Positions 33,451 through 43,219 are shown, counted from the stretch's first letter. The stretch: 64,000 nt of DNA from Archangium lansingense (GCF_026626635.1 NZ_JAPNKA010000001.1:13456001-13520000); one strand, 5' to 3'. The notes: generated by a model from the letters alone, not told the origin. A program made the numbers and translations.

Positions 33451-34395
33451 TCAATCGAGAAACCGGCGCCACCACCGCCGGGTCTCCTCGGAGGTAGAGC
33501 CGTGGAAGGAGTGCTGCCTGGGGCACTCGGACAGCCAGGGCTCCAGCACGCGCGCGAGCTCACGGTAGGCGGGGAGGTTGTCGCCCCGAGACAAATCCCC
33601 GGCCTCGGGCCACAGTCCCAACGACACCAGCACCCGCTCCTGTTCCATCTCCTGAACAGTGATTCCAGGGGAATGCAGCCGGGCACGCAGGCCGGCGGCG
33701 GCGCCCAGTTCCCCCAGCACCGGCGGGCCCAGGAAGTTGAGCCAGTGCACGCCGTCCACGCGGGGCCCGAGAAACCTGCTGCCGTGAGTCACATCCATCC
33801 CCGGATAGCGGAAGGCCTCCTCGTGAATCCCCTCCAGGGATGCGCCGGAGAGGTTGGGAGAATAGAAGGCGAGCCCCGCGTGCCCGGAGGAGAAGGGCAG
33901 CAGCGAGGCCAGTTCCAGGGCCAACTCACGCATCCGCTGGGGGCCATGCTCGTCGAGGTACTCCGTGGGCCAGGAGAAGCTCACCAGGCTGACCTCGTCC
34001 TGCACGGGAGTACGCCAGGGCAAGCGGGCCCAGTAGAAGAAACCATGGCCGCTGACGCTCGCGTCGCCGCTCGACAGCTCGACGGTCCGCTGACACTGCG
34101 CTTTCACCCGCCGCTCGACGTACTCCTCGTCCTGCTCGTCATCGAGGAAACGTTCCCCACGAGGAGGGGCGAGCGCGGCACGGATCCGCTCCCAACTGTC
34201 TTCTCGCAACGGGTTGGGCTCGTAGCCCAGGGAGTACTCGGAGAAGATTCCCCGTCCCGTGCCGACAGCGCGTAGGTACACCTCGAACGCACGGCTCACC
34301 CGGTCCGCGAGGTCATGATGGTCGAAGGGCAGGTGCAGCACGAGCCTGACCACGTCTCGCTGGTACTGACGGATTCGGGGAGGGAGCCCGGTCAT
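33451..34395 (-). CDS. Type VI immunity-family (DUF3396-like) protein
   Basis: Predicted 314 residues, without signal peptide. Features matching my recollection of the DUF3396/type VI immunity group are the central HAGLAFYSPNLSG segment, RVDGVHWLNFLGPPVLGELG near 225-245, and the C-terminal SLGLWPEAGDLSRGDNLP. Its ATG overlaps the TGA of the upstream lipoprotein-toxin gene (ATGA), the expected layout for a cognate immunity gene translated with its toxin. The assignment rests on motif memory and context. Confidence 0.75.
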   Translation of the reverse strand: MTGLPPRIRQYQRDVVRLVLHLPFDHHDLADRVSRAFEVYLRAVGTGRGIFSEYSLGYEPNPLREDSWERIRAALAPPRGERFLDDEQDEEYVERRVKAQCQRTVELSSGDASVSGHGFFYWARLPWRTPVQDEVSLVSFSWPTEYLDEHGPQRMRELALELASLLPFSSGHAGLAFYSPNLSGASLEGIHEEAFRYPGMDVTHGSRFLGPRVDGVHWLNFLGPPVLGELGAAAGLRARLHSPGITVQEMEQERVLVSLGLWPEAGDLSRGDNLPAYRELARVLEPWLSECPRQHSFHGSTSEETRRWWRRFLD

Positions 34396-35240
34396 CGGCT
34401 GACTCCAAGCTGCGGGGTGACGAGCGCGGGCCGCTTCTGTCCCCGGAGGGACTCGTACTTATCCAACTTCTCACGCAGCGTCCGCCCCGCCGTCCCAAGA
34501 GGGTTGCTCTTCTTGTTCGAGGTACAGGGGAAGTAGAAGTCGTAGAGGAGCTGAATCCTGTTGGCGTCGCGGATGAAGTGCAGAACGACATCAGGGACGA
34601 GCGAGCTCTTCAGCTTGTCAGTGAGAGCGTACTCTCCCGTCGAGGGGTTCTTGCCGTAACGCGGTTCACGGGTGACGTGGCCCGAGAACTCCGGGCCGAG
34701 CGCTTGCTCGACGCAGGCGAAGGCCACCGCATGCTTCATCGTCCCGAGTTGCATGGCACGCGTCACCTCTTCGCCGTTCTTGTCATGGTCGACCACCCGG
34801 TCGCACTCGGCATCGCTGGGAGATTTGCCGCGGCCATATTCCCGCTCGTTGCCCTGGAAATCCGCCGTCTTGACGCAATCCACGAGGATCTGCTCGACAC
34901 GGGCCACGTCCGCCTCATCGAGGAAGTCCTTGAGGGTGATGAGGCCCCGAACAACCTGCGTCACTTCCACCAACTTGTGCACCGTTGGAACGACGAGCTC
35001 TCCGCTAGCCGTGGGAGCCGCGCATGCGGGGCTGAGCGCACAGGACTGCTCGTAGCGCGAGGGGACGCCTTGGGGCCTTCCAACCCCACCCGGGCGAGGG
35101 CCCATGCCGGCCGGGAACGCGACCCAAGCCGAGTCGGTGGCGCATGCGAACTGGAGCAGGAGAACCGCCGGAATGAGCAGGAGAGACCACGAGCGATGCC
35201 GCGTGCCCGTCGAGTACGGGCCACTGAGACGAGGAGACAA
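34392..35240 (-). CDS. Candidate Sit-type lipoprotein toxin, nuclease-like C-terminus
   Basis: Predicted 282 residues if started at the TTG at 35240, which has an ideal GGAGAAGG six bases upstream and gives a signal peptide with lipobox LLLQFAC. The C-terminal ~170 residues contain GKNPSTGEYALTDKLKSSLV, PDVVLHF and IQLLYDFYFPC, resembling the PD...D.K/F-PC core of restriction-endonuclease-like toxins carried by myxobacterial lipoproteins. Myxococcus Sit toxins are transferred between kin by outer-membrane exchange and matched by immunity proteins; the immunity-like gene follows with a 4-bp overlap. The precise toxin activity is inferred. Confidence 0.62.
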   Translation of the reverse strand: MSPRLSGPYSTGTRHRSWSLLLIPAVLLLQFACATDSAWVAFPAGMGPRPGGVGRPQGVPSRYEQSCALSPACAAPTASGELVVPTVHKLVEVTQVVRGLITLKDFLDEADVARVEQILVDCVKTADFQGNEREYGRGKSPSDAECDRVVDHDKNGEEVTRAMQLGTMKHAVAFACVEQALGPEFSGHVTREPRYGKNPSTGEYALTDKLKSSLVPDVVLHFIRDANRIQLLYDFYFPCTSNKKSNPLGTAGRTLREKLDKYESLRGQKRPALVTPQLGVSR

Positions 35241-35531
35241 GCTGCACCTTCTCCAATCATTCACTTGGACAACGGGGGACACATCACACGGAAGCACCCA
35301 TGCGCCCGTCAAGCCGCCGGGTCGGGAGCCACGGCCTCGAACCATCTGGCAGGGAGACAGCCGACCACGAGCGCATAGGGTTCACGACACCAGAACGAGG
35401 CCAACGTTTCAGAACCCTCTGGACTACCTGATGTCAGAAGTAGGGTGTAGTCTTCTCGCATGCACCCTGAATCCAGCAGCGTCCCCTGGACTCCCCTTGA
35501 AGAAGCACGCCCGGCTGCCCATGCTCGGGAC

Positions 35532-36092
<561 letters not shown>

Positions 36093-36197
36093 CTCGGAAG
36101 CCCGGCCCCCGTCACGAATCCCGCGAGCCATCTCTGACTCGGCGTAACCCGCGGCGCCGCTCGTGGAGGACGCCGCCCAGCCAGGAGAGGCAGCCAT

Positions 36198-36623
36198 ATG
36201 GACCAGATGGAACCCATCGCGGAGCGCGGGGCCGTTTCTTCCGTTGCCCCCAACCAGTTCGAGCTGCGCGGGAAGGACATTCGCGTGAGCTTCTCGACAA
36301 CCAGCATCACCGGTGACCCGCTCATGCACTACCGGGATCGCCGCCGCGAGGTGAACGCGCGCGGCGACGAGATTCGTCAGGTGGACGTGGGCATCGGAAC
36401 GCTGGTGACCATCGTCCTCCAGTCGAACGCGGCGGACGCCGAGGGAATCCTCTTCAGCGTGTTGATTCCCAACGCCCTCATCACGGGCAAGGACCAGCGC
36501 GTGGCCATCAAGACCCTGGGCATCACCACCCGCACGCCGGGCTTCATTGTCCCCACCACCCGGCAGCTCGAGACGTACTCGGAGGTGAACCTGACGGGAG
36601 ACGGCACCTTCGTGGTCTCCTGA
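36198..36623 (+). CDS. Hypothetical protein
   Basis: Predicted 141 residues, all-beta in appearance, with FELRGKDIRVSFSTTSITGDP, VDVGIGTLVTIVLQ and LFSVLIPNALI. There is no signal peptide, membrane span or known motif. AGGAGAGG eight bases before the ATG is a strong start. I do not recognise the family; a small beta-sandwich or barrel protein is likely. Confidence 0.7.
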   Translation: MDQMEPIAERGAVSSVAPNQFELRGKDIRVSFSTTSITGDPLMHYRDRRREVNARGDEIRQVDVGIGTLVTIVLQSNAADAEGILFSVLIPNALITGKDQRVAIKTLGITTRTPGFIVPTTRQLETYSEVNLTGDGTFVVS

Positions 36624-36785
36624 AGCGGACCGCGCGGCGCGGGGAGCGGTGCGAAGGTGGCCGCCAAGGCCCTGCTCCCCGCCCGCGCTCCCACGGAAGG
36701 GAGCCGCTTCCGGGTGACGTGCAGGGGGATGGGGTAGGCTGTCCGCGCCGGAACCGCTCCGGCCCGCAGCCCAGGAGAATCCCGC

Positions 36786-37130
36786 ATGTCGTCCGAACAT
36801 GAGCGGCGCCAGTTCCGGCGCTACCCCCTGCGGCTCCGGGCCCGGCTGCGCCACGGCCTCGAGGAGGTGGAGGCCGAGGTCCTCAATGCCTCGGTGGGCG
36901 GCTGCCTGCTGATGGCCCACCTGCGGGTCGAGGCGGGCGCGCTGCTCGAGGTCAGCATCCCTGACCTGCAGGTGCCCCCCACCTCCATGGCCGTGGTGCG
37001 CTGCACCCCCACGGACTCGGGCTTCATGATTGCCACCTGCTTCGAGTCCCCGGTGGCGGATGAGCCCGCGCTCGTCCGGCAGGTCTCCGAGGGCGCGGGG
37101 CTCCACCCCAAGTCCGTGCTGCCCAACTGA
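36786..37130 (+). CDS. PilZ-domain protein, probable c-di-GMP receptor
   Basis: Predicted 114 residues, a single PilZ domain. The RxxxR motif is in ERRQFRRYPLRLRARL (residues 6-21) and the (D/N)xSxxG motif is NASVGGCLL (~36-44); both are the c-di-GMP contacts. Single-domain PilZ proteins are frequent in myxobacteria and act on motility or polysaccharide export. CCAGGAG precedes the ATG. No partner gene is evident nearby. Confidence 0.9.
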   Translation: MSSEHERRQFRRYPLRLRARLRHGLEEVEAEVLNASVGGCLLMAHLRVEAGALLEVSIPDLQVPPTSMAVVRCTPTDSGFMIATCFESPVADEPALVRQVSEGAGLHPKSVLPN

Positions 37131-37289
37131 GCCACGACGCAGCCCGTCATCCCGCCCGGTGGACTCCGCCCGGGTGGGTGCATAAGCCAGGGTCGTCCCA
37201 TCTCCGGGCCCTATTCGGTCTCATGATTTGGGAATCACCCCAGGGAGTGCTGGAATGTGCCATCCCGTGTCACGGAGGGGCCGTTCTAG

Positions 37290-37883
37290 ATGTGGACACC
37301 TGACAAGCTCGCGAAGGTCGATGTGCTGGGGGCAAACCTCCAAGCCATCATGGATGGATTTGGAAGCTTCAGCCTGATCGCCAGCCGAGTGCTGCTGGAC
37401 TCGGGACTGGGGACCGAGAAGGACGGAGTGGCCCACTTCCAGAAGGACAAGTGGTATCCGCTCAATCCCTTCCTGAAGGCCTTCGAGCGCATCACCAAGG
37501 AGTTTGGCGCCTACACGCTGCGGCAGGTGGGCTCGGCCATCCCGAAGAACGCGCTCTTCCCGCCCAGCGTCATCAACATCGACACGGCCCTTCAGGCGGT
37601 GGACGTGGCGTACCACATGAACCACGCCATCGGGGGCAAGGCGCTCTTCTCTCCGCAGACGGGGCAGATGCTGGAGGGCATCGGCCACTACGGCTTCGAG
37701 CGCGTGGCGGGCAAGAAGCAGATTGTCAGCAAGTGCGACACCCCGTACCCGTGCGGCTTCGACGAGGGGATTCTGCTGGCCATGGCCCAGCGCTTCGAGC
37801 CCACGGCCACGCTGGTGCACTCGACCGCGGGGTGCCGCTCCCGGGGCGCCGATTACTGCACCTACACCATCAACTGGAGGTAG
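37290..37883 (+). CDS. V4R/heme-NO-binding-like small-molecule sensor protein
   Basis: Predicted 197 residues. The C-terminal third, IGHYGFERVAGKKQIVSKCD then FEPTATLVHSTAGCRSRGAD and YCTYTINWR, resembles the end of V4R (4-vinyl reductase) domains, where cysteines in a (E/G)C..xG...C pattern bind metal or ligand. The N-terminus is helical (LGANLQAIMDGFGSFSLIAS). No output domain is present, so it would act with a partner. The family call is tentative. Confidence 0.6.
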   Translation: MWTPDKLAKVDVLGANLQAIMDGFGSFSLIASRVLLDSGLGTEKDGVAHFQKDKWYPLNPFLKAFERITKEFGAYTLRQVGSAIPKNALFPPSVINIDTALQAVDVAYHMNHAIGGKALFSPQTGQMLEGIGHYGFERVAGKKQIVSKCDTPYPCGFDEGILLAMAQRFEPTATLVHSTAGCRSRGADYCTYTINWR

Positions 37884-37913
37884 GGCGCACCCGGGGAGTG
37901 GCGGGGGTTGCGC

Positions 37914-38672
37914 CTAGGCGCTGAGCGGCTGCTGCGTGCGAGCGGGAACCTGCAGCGGGAGGTTCGAGGCGCGCACCTGCACCTGGGTGCCGCGCTGGGC
38001 GTAGGCCATCCACTCCTCGAACATGCTGGCGAAGAGCGCGAAGACCTTGTCCACGAGCGCCAGGGCCTGCTGCTCCAGCTCGGGGGAGAGGGCAATCTCC
38101 TCCAGCTTGGCTTCAATGTCCTCGGTGCCCATGGCGTGGCCCGTCTCCAGCTCCTTGTGGATGTGGCCGAAGTAGCAGAGCTCCTGGCCGGTGGACTCCT
38201 TGAACTCGTCGGCCAGCTGGCTGAAGTGGGTGAAGGCCACATCGCCGGTGGCCTCGATGGCCTCCACCACGGCCATGCGCACACCGGGGTGCGTGTCCTC
38301 GATGAGGGCCATCAGCCCGTAGACAGTCTGACGGGTCTTCTTGCGGTCCTCGCCCCAGAGCATCCGCAGCGCGCCGTTGAGGTCCAGGCTGGAGTTGAGC
38401 TCCAGGGTGCGCAGGTCCTTGAGGTACATGCCCCAGTGGTGGTCGTCCTCGCGGGTGTGCGCGTTGATGAGCTGCTGGACGGGGTCCTCGGAGGCGTCAT
38501 CGCGCAGGCCGTACTTGTTCACGTCCGAGAAGCCCATCACGAACGGGGCCATACAGGGCACGAAGCTGAAGCGGCGGCGGGGATCGATGCTGCGGTCCTG
38601 GACGAAGAGCATCAACGCGGTCTGCGCCAGGCTCTGCTTGTTCTTTTCGATCCGCTCCGAAATGCGCTTCAT
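37914..38672 (-). CDS. Heme-oxygenase-like-fold (TenA/iron-containing redox) protein
   Basis: Predicted 252 residues, all-helical. Residues ~38-90 (FSFVPCMAPFVMGFSDVNKYG, then INAHTREDDHHWGMYLKDL) match the heme-oxygenase-like fold, in which the His/Glu/Asp-rich helix EDDHHW and the later FGHIHKELETGHAMG can hold iron or a cofactor. GGAG eight bases before the ATG at 38672 sets the start. Its substrate is unknown. It is transcribed away from the AT-richer 38.78-38.82 kb region, the likely promoter. Confidence 0.65.
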   Translation of the reverse strand: MKRISERIEKNKQSLAQTALMLFVQDRSIDPRRRFSFVPCMAPFVMGFSDVNKYGLRDDASEDPVQQLINAHTREDDHHWGMYLKDLRTLELNSSLDLNGALRMLWGEDRKKTRQTVYGLMALIEDTHPGVRMAVVEAIEATGDVAFTHFSQLADEFKESTGQELCYFGHIHKELETGHAMGTEDIEAKLEEIALSPELEQQALALVDKVFALFASMFEEWMAYAQRGTQVQVRASNLPLQVPARTQQPLSA

Positions 38673-39084
38673 GGCTTCCACTCCAACGGGTCGTTCCCGA
38701 CACCGGTTCGATGAGGTTCAAGGTTCAGAAGACTGCGACTCTCCTGCTGCATCCCCCCGCCGAATCACCAGCCAACAGCAGTAATAGTGTATTTTTACGT
38801 GAAGGTCAAAATCCCCAGCCCACAATGTTCTCGGCTTCTCATCCGACATGTGTGCGGAAGCAGGTGCGTTCCACCCATATACCCTGGACCCGGAGTGTCC
38901 ACTAGTGGCCACAAGAGGGGAGGGGGGAGGGACGGCGAAGCGCGGGGGCGGCGCGTAGCGGCCGAGGTGAGGGAGCGTCAAGAAACCGGCCGGAGGGGGG
39001 AGGGCAGCAGGCTTGCCCCGGAGCCGAGTGCCCCACAGTCTCGCGGCCCCCTGCAATGGAGCGGGGGCTCACCCAGAAGAACAC
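38673..39084. other. Divergent intergenic region
   Basis: About 410 bp between the HO-like gene (minus) and the VOC gene (plus). An AT-rich patch near 38.77-38.82 kb (AGTAATAGTGTATTTTTACG) is unusual for this genome and a good promoter candidate. No gene is seen. Confidence 0.45.
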
Positions 39085-39540
39085 ATGCCCAAGGCGATTC
39101 CCGACGGATACAACACCCTGACGCCGTACCTGTCGCTGCGGGACGCGGCGAAGGCGATCGAGTTCTACAAGGCGGCGCTCGGCGCGACGGAGCTGTACCG
39201 GCTGCCGATGCCGGGAGGGAAGGTGGCGCACGCGGAGCTGCAGATTGGGGACTCGCGGCTGATGGTGGCGGACTCGATGCCGGAGTGGGGCAACAAGAGC
39301 GCGAAGGACTTTGGCGGCACGCCGGTGGGGCTGTGCATCTACACGGAGAACGTGGAGGCGCTGAACGAGCGCTTCCTGAAGGCGGGAGGCAAGCAGGTGA
39401 GGCCGCTGGAGAACCAGTTCTACGGGGACCGGACGGCGCAGGTGGAGGACCCCGAGGGGTACAAGTGGACGCTCGCGCAGCACGTGGAAGACGTGTCGCC
39501 CGAGGAGATGCAGCGGCGCATGGAGAAGATGGGCGGGTAG
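39085..39540 (+). CDS. VOC-superfamily protein, PhnB/glyoxalase-like
   Basis: Predicted 151 residues. It begins MPKAIPDGYNTLTPYLSLRDAAKAIEFYK in two overlapping parts typical of PhnB-like VOC proteins, with ALGATELYRLPMPGGKVAHAEL, a GDSRLMVADS strand, and a C-terminal FYGDRTAQVEDPEGYKWTLA that carries the second metal-binding Glu. Such proteins bind small electrophiles or antibiotics; the substrate is not indicated. Confidence 0.9.
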   Translation: MPKAIPDGYNTLTPYLSLRDAAKAIEFYKAALGATELYRLPMPGGKVAHAELQIGDSRLMVADSMPEWGNKSAKDFGGTPVGLCIYTENVEALNERFLKAGGKQVRPLENQFYGDRTAQVEDPEGYKWTLAQHVEDVSPEEMQRRMEKMGG

Positions 39541-39708
39541 CGCGGACGTCCGCGGAAGAAGCACGGGAGTAAAGAGGCCCGGCTCACCGAGGAGGTGGCC
39601 GGGCCTTCGTGCGAGAGGGGCTCATCGAGCGAGGGCCGCTTCGAGGCGCGAGTGCCGTGGTACACCGGTCGCGTCTGGCGCCGAGGTGGACACCGTTCGA
39701 GGAGAGAC

Positions 39709-41088
39709 ATGGCCACGAAGACACGGGGAAGAGCGCAGCAGGCGAAGCGTGTGCGGGCCGGCTCGCGAAAGCAGACGCCCGCTCGGCCTCTGCCCGTGTA
39801 CTTCCTTTCGTTGACCCTTGAGAACGTGCGCTGCTTCGGGCCCAAGCAGACGCTGAAGCTCTCGGATGAAAAGGGGCGCCCGGCGAGATGGACGGTGATT
39901 CTCGGCAACAACGGCCTGGGCAAGACGACCCTGCTCCAAGCACTCAGCTCCGTCGAGCCTGCCAGGGATGAGCTCTTCGGCGGCCCTGCCTTATTCCCCC
40001 GGGGATACCTCCAGAACGAGCGTTTGCCATGGTGGCCAGTCCGGCACCCTACGGAAAACGCTTGGTTTTTCGCCAAGCTCAATGCTGGGCAACTGCTGAC
40101 TGCCGTTGAGCCCCATGGACGCCAAGTCCAGATAGACTATCAGTTGAGCCCCAAGGGCCCAACCGGTGCAAGGAGTACCGTCGAGCCCATTCACGCCTTT
40201 GTGTGTTATGGCTATGCGGCCACCCGCCGCATGGGCGCTGGCTCGTTATCCACTCCAAAGAAATCCCATCCCAGCGATAGCCTCTTCTTCGAGGATGTAC
40301 CGCTGAGGAACGCGGAAGAGTGGCTCTTGCAGGCCGATTACGCCGCCAGCAAGGAGTCACCCAAACAGGGCGGAGCCTCACAGCGGCGCGATCGCATCAA
40401 GCAACTCCTGATCGACCTTCTCCCCGAGGTGACCGACCTGCGCTTCGCGCTTCCCGATGCGAGTAACCCGGCGGCCAGGGTGGAGGTCCAGACTCCGTAC
40501 GGGTGGGTCGCGATGCGGAGCTTGAGCCTGGGATACCGCACGCTCATCGCCTGGATGGTAGACCTCGCGAGCCGCCTGTTCGAGCGCTACCCGGAGAGCC
40601 CCAACCCGTTGGCCGAACCGGCGGTGGTACTCGTCGATGAAATCGATCTCCACCTGCATCCGACGTGGCAGCGCCAGCTCATCGGCTACCTGACCGAGCG
40701 TTTCCCCAACACCCAGTTCATCGTGACGGCGCACAGTCCGCTCGTCGTCCAGAGCGCTACGGATGCGAACATCGTGATCCTGAAGCGGGAGGGCGATCAC
40801 GTCGTCATCGACAACGATGTGGAATCCATCCGGGGCTGGCGGGTGGATCAGATCCTCACGAGCGATTTGTTCGGGCTGGAGACGGCCCGGCCTCCCCAGC
40901 TCGAGAAACTCCTCGAGGAGCGGACCGCGCTCCTCTCCAAACCCCGGCTGACGCCCAAGGACAAAGCCAGACTGCGGGAACTGGAATCCAAAATCGGTCC
41001 CTTGCCCACGGGAGAGACGAAGACCGAACGCGAAGCCCTCGACCTCATCCAGCGCGCCGCCGAGCGCATGAGGGATGGCCGGAAGTGA
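39709..41088 (+). CDS. ptuA: Septu-like ATPase PtuA (ABC/SMC-type AAA)
   Basis: Predicted 459 residues. It starts with an SMC/RecF-type strand LENVRCFGPKQTLKL (~37-52), Walker A LGNNGLGKTTLL near 65-76, the signature region SLSLGYRTLIAWMVDLA near 268, Walker B VVLVDEIDLHLHP near 305-317, and H-loop VTAHSPLVV near 340. A single ATPase gene followed by an HNH-type gene with a 4-bp overlap (GTGA) is the Septu defence layout, in which PtuA forms a complex with the PtuB nuclease. GGAGAG precedes the ATG. Other OLD-like systems have a fused TOPRIM domain, absent here. Confidence 0.82.
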   Translation: MATKTRGRAQQAKRVRAGSRKQTPARPLPVYFLSLTLENVRCFGPKQTLKLSDEKGRPARWTVILGNNGLGKTTLLQALSSVEPARDELFGGPALFPRGYLQNERLPWWPVRHPTENAWFFAKLNAGQLLTAVEPHGRQVQIDYQLSPKGPTGARSTVEPIHAFVCYGYAATRRMGAGSLSTPKKSHPSDSLFFEDVPLRNAEEWLLQADYAASKESPKQGGASQRRDRIKQLLIDLLPEVTDLRFALPDASNPAARVEVQTPYGWVAMRSLSLGYRTLIAWMVDLASRLFERYPESPNPLAEPAVVLVDEIDLHLHPTWQRQLIGYLTERFPNTQFIVTAHSPLVVQSATDANIVILKREGDHVVIDNDVESIRGWRVDQILTSDLFGLETARPPQLEKLLEERTALLSKPRLTPKDKARLRELESKIGPLPTGETKTEREALDLIQRAAERMRDGRK

Positions 41089-41699
41089 TTCGCGTCCGCA
41101 AGCCAGCTGAGCCGCCCGAAATCCTCCGGACGAAAGGCGAGCGAGCCCGGCGGTCCATGAGCACGGCGTACTCGCGAGCCCCCCGGAGCTACGAGAAGGG
41201 CAAGCAGTCATTCGAGTTCGACCCGGGCATCTACGCCCATGAGAGCGTCAAGCAGGCGATCCTGCGAGCACAGCACGGCAAATGCGCCTTCTGCGAATCG
41301 AAGGTCGCTCATCTCTCCTACGGCGACGTCGAGCACTTCCGCCCCAAGGCGGGGTGGCGCCAGGAGGAAAGCGAGTCATTGAACCGGCCCGGTTACTACT
41401 GGCTCGCCTACGAGTGGGCAAACCTGTTCCTGGCCTGCACGCTCTGCAATCAGCAGTTCAAGAAGAACCTCTTCCCCTTACAGGCCCCCGCGCGGCGGGC
41501 TCGAAGCCACAAGGAGGATGTGACGGCGGAAGACCCGCTGCTGCTCGACCCCGCGGTGGACGACCCCGAGGCCTTCATCTCGTTCCGTGAAGAAGTGCCC
41601 TACGCGGTGGACGGCAACGCACGCGGGGAAGCAACGATTCGCAGCCGTGCCGAGCTTCAGGGAGTGGAGCGCCCGCCGATCTCTGGGAAGCGCGCATGA
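41085..41699 (+). CDS. ptuB: Septu-like HNH endonuclease PtuB, C-terminus altered
   Basis: Predicted 204 residues. The start is VIRVRKPAEPPEIL, usual for the TIGR02646/PtuB group. The HNH zinc and catalytic residues are in CAFCESKV (C67), VEHFRPKAGW (His ~84) and CTLCNQQFKKN (~119). DPLLLDPAVDDPEAFISF follows as in the family. After GEATI the expected leucine-rich helix (LGLNR...) is missing; the reading frame ends in QGVERPPISGKRA. A segment resembling the missing helix (LAEQRRRHLRHVEALRQLIE) appears in the same frame from 41775, after the stop. The nuclease core is intact but the tail is disrupted. Confidence 0.8.
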   Translation: MIRVRKPAEPPEILRTKGERARRSMSTAYSRAPRSYEKGKQSFEFDPGIYAHESVKQAILRAQHGKCAFCESKVAHLSYGDVEHFRPKAGWRQEESESLNRPGYYWLAYEWANLFLACTLCNQQFKKNLFPLQAPARRARSHKEDVTAEDPLLLDPAVDDPEAFISFREEVPYAVDGNARGEATIRSRAELQGVERPPISGKRA

Positions 41700-42271
41700 G
41701 CCCGATACTACGCCGGCTCGGCGGGGTCCTCGTGGGGGTCGGTTCCCCTCTGGAGCGGGGCCAGCGGCGCGTCCGTGGAGGTCCACCCGCGTCCGTATGA
41801 GCTGGCCGAGCAACGCAGGAGGCACCTGCGTCATGTGGAAGCACTCCGGCAACTCATCGAGCTGCACGCTCCGGAGGCCGAGGAGGCTCGGGAGTTGCTC
41901 CAGCGCATGCAGAACAGGCGGAGCGCTACCTGGCGGCGCTCAATGCGGTTGCCGGACCTGACAAGAAGCTCGTGGGAGGCACCGGCTTCGAGGGGTCTCT
42001 CTTCCTCGAATTCGAGAACGGGGGAGCACTCTGGCAGTTGTCCTGGCGCACGCCAGAGCCCGGAGTGACGCTGTACCGTTGGAGCTACCGGCGCAAGAAG
42101 CCCAATGCTTCCTGGAAGGAGCGGGCGGCCCAGAAGGCAGAGGAGTTGCCCAGGGAAGAAATTGAACAGCGCGGTGAGCTGGCCGAGCAGGCGATCCGGG
42201 CCGCCTATGAAGGGAGCGAACGCCCCAAGGGCTTCCAGGGCCAGGTCTACCTGCCTGTGGACTGCCGCTAA
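41700..42271 (+). pseudogene. Degenerate coding region after ptuB
   Basis: Open stretches in two frames. 41700-41910 continues the ptuB frame after its stop (VHPRPYELAEQRRRHLRHVE, LIELHAPEAEEARELLQRM). Then a one-base shift joins AEQAERYLAALNAVAGPDKK and GGTGFEGSLFLEFENGGALW, ending VYLPVDCR at 42271. The 99-codon second part is a plausible small protein by itself (from 41972), of unknown family. Whether this is one damaged gene or two fragments is not clear. Confidence 0.45.
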
Positions 42272-42358
42272 GCGGACGGGAGGCGTCCGCTGCCCTTGGT
42301 GCGCGCGAAGTGCCTGGCGCTTGAGGGGCATCTGACTGCTGTGGTAGCGCGAAAAGCC

Positions 42359-43159
42359 ATGACCACGGACCAGTCCCCGGTGCTCGAGTTTCCAGCGTGG
42401 CTCCACGGCACCACCGCCGCCATCCTCCGCAAGGTGAGAGCCGAGGGCCACTGGTGGGCCCGGGAGTACCTCGAGACCGGTGCCTTTCCCCAGCCCCGGA
42501 AGATGCGCCAGGTGCTGCCCGGCGAGTTGCTGGTGGTGCGCTCGGGGGGCGAATTCGACTTGGGCCGCACCCGCTGGTGGTTGCACATGTTCGGCGAAGT
42601 CTTCATGGGCTTGAATGAAGGTGTCCCGGAGGAGGAGCGGCAACGCATGGAAGCGGCGTTCGAGTCCTTCTGCCTGAGCACTCCGTGGGGGGCTCTCTAC
42701 CGTGCCGTCTCTCCGCTCCCGCCGCATAGCGCTGTGCACATGGCGAACCAGCTCGCCTCGGTGCTCCGCTTCTGGGAGGTGCTCCAGGGCCCTCGCTACG
42801 CGTTCTGGCCCGGTAGTAAGTACACGCTGGACGAGCTCATGGAGGAAATCTACGGCAAGACCCTGGAGGCATGGTGCCCCGGAGGCCCGGCCCCGGTCCG
42901 CGAGCACCTCGCCCTGACGGTGGAGCACATGGCTCGCGCTACCCGCGAAGAGTGCATGGAGGCCGTGCTCCGGGTGATGCCTGTCGTGGTGGAGAGGGAC
43001 GCCGACTTGAAGCACCGCGAGGCGCTCCGCGACCCGGACTTCCTGCGCGAGCGCCTCCGCGCGCTTCCCCCGGAGGACTTCGAGGATGTTTCCAGCGCCT
43101 ATCTATACGCGGTGGGCGGGCCCTTGTGGGCCTGGCACAGGGAGCTGGGACGGCATTAG
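42359..43159 (+). CDS. Hypothetical protein
   Basis: Predicted 266 residues starting MTTDQSPVLEFPAWLHGTTA; an upstream in-frame start at 42296 would add 21 residues. It is soluble, acidic and largely helical (EEERQRMEAAFESFCLS, LREHLALTVEHMARATREEC), with conserved-looking Trp residues (HWWAREYL, RWWLHMFGEVF). No motif or family is recognised. It follows the ptuAB remnant on the same strand and may belong to the same accessory block. Confidence 0.65.
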   Translation: MTTDQSPVLEFPAWLHGTTAAILRKVRAEGHWWAREYLETGAFPQPRKMRQVLPGELLVVRSGGEFDLGRTRWWLHMFGEVFMGLNEGVPEEERQRMEAAFESFCLSTPWGALYRAVSPLPPHSAVHMANQLASVLRFWEVLQGPRYAFWPGSKYTLDELMEEIYGKTLEAWCPGGPAPVREHLALTVEHMARATREECMEAVLRVMPVVVERDADLKHREALRDPDFLRERLRALPPEDFEDVSSAYLYAVGGPLWAWHRELGRH

Positions 43160-43219
43160 CGGAGTGAAGGTGCACGGCTGCCGGGCGTGCGCAGGCGGAA
43201 TGTCCCGAGCGGATTGGAC

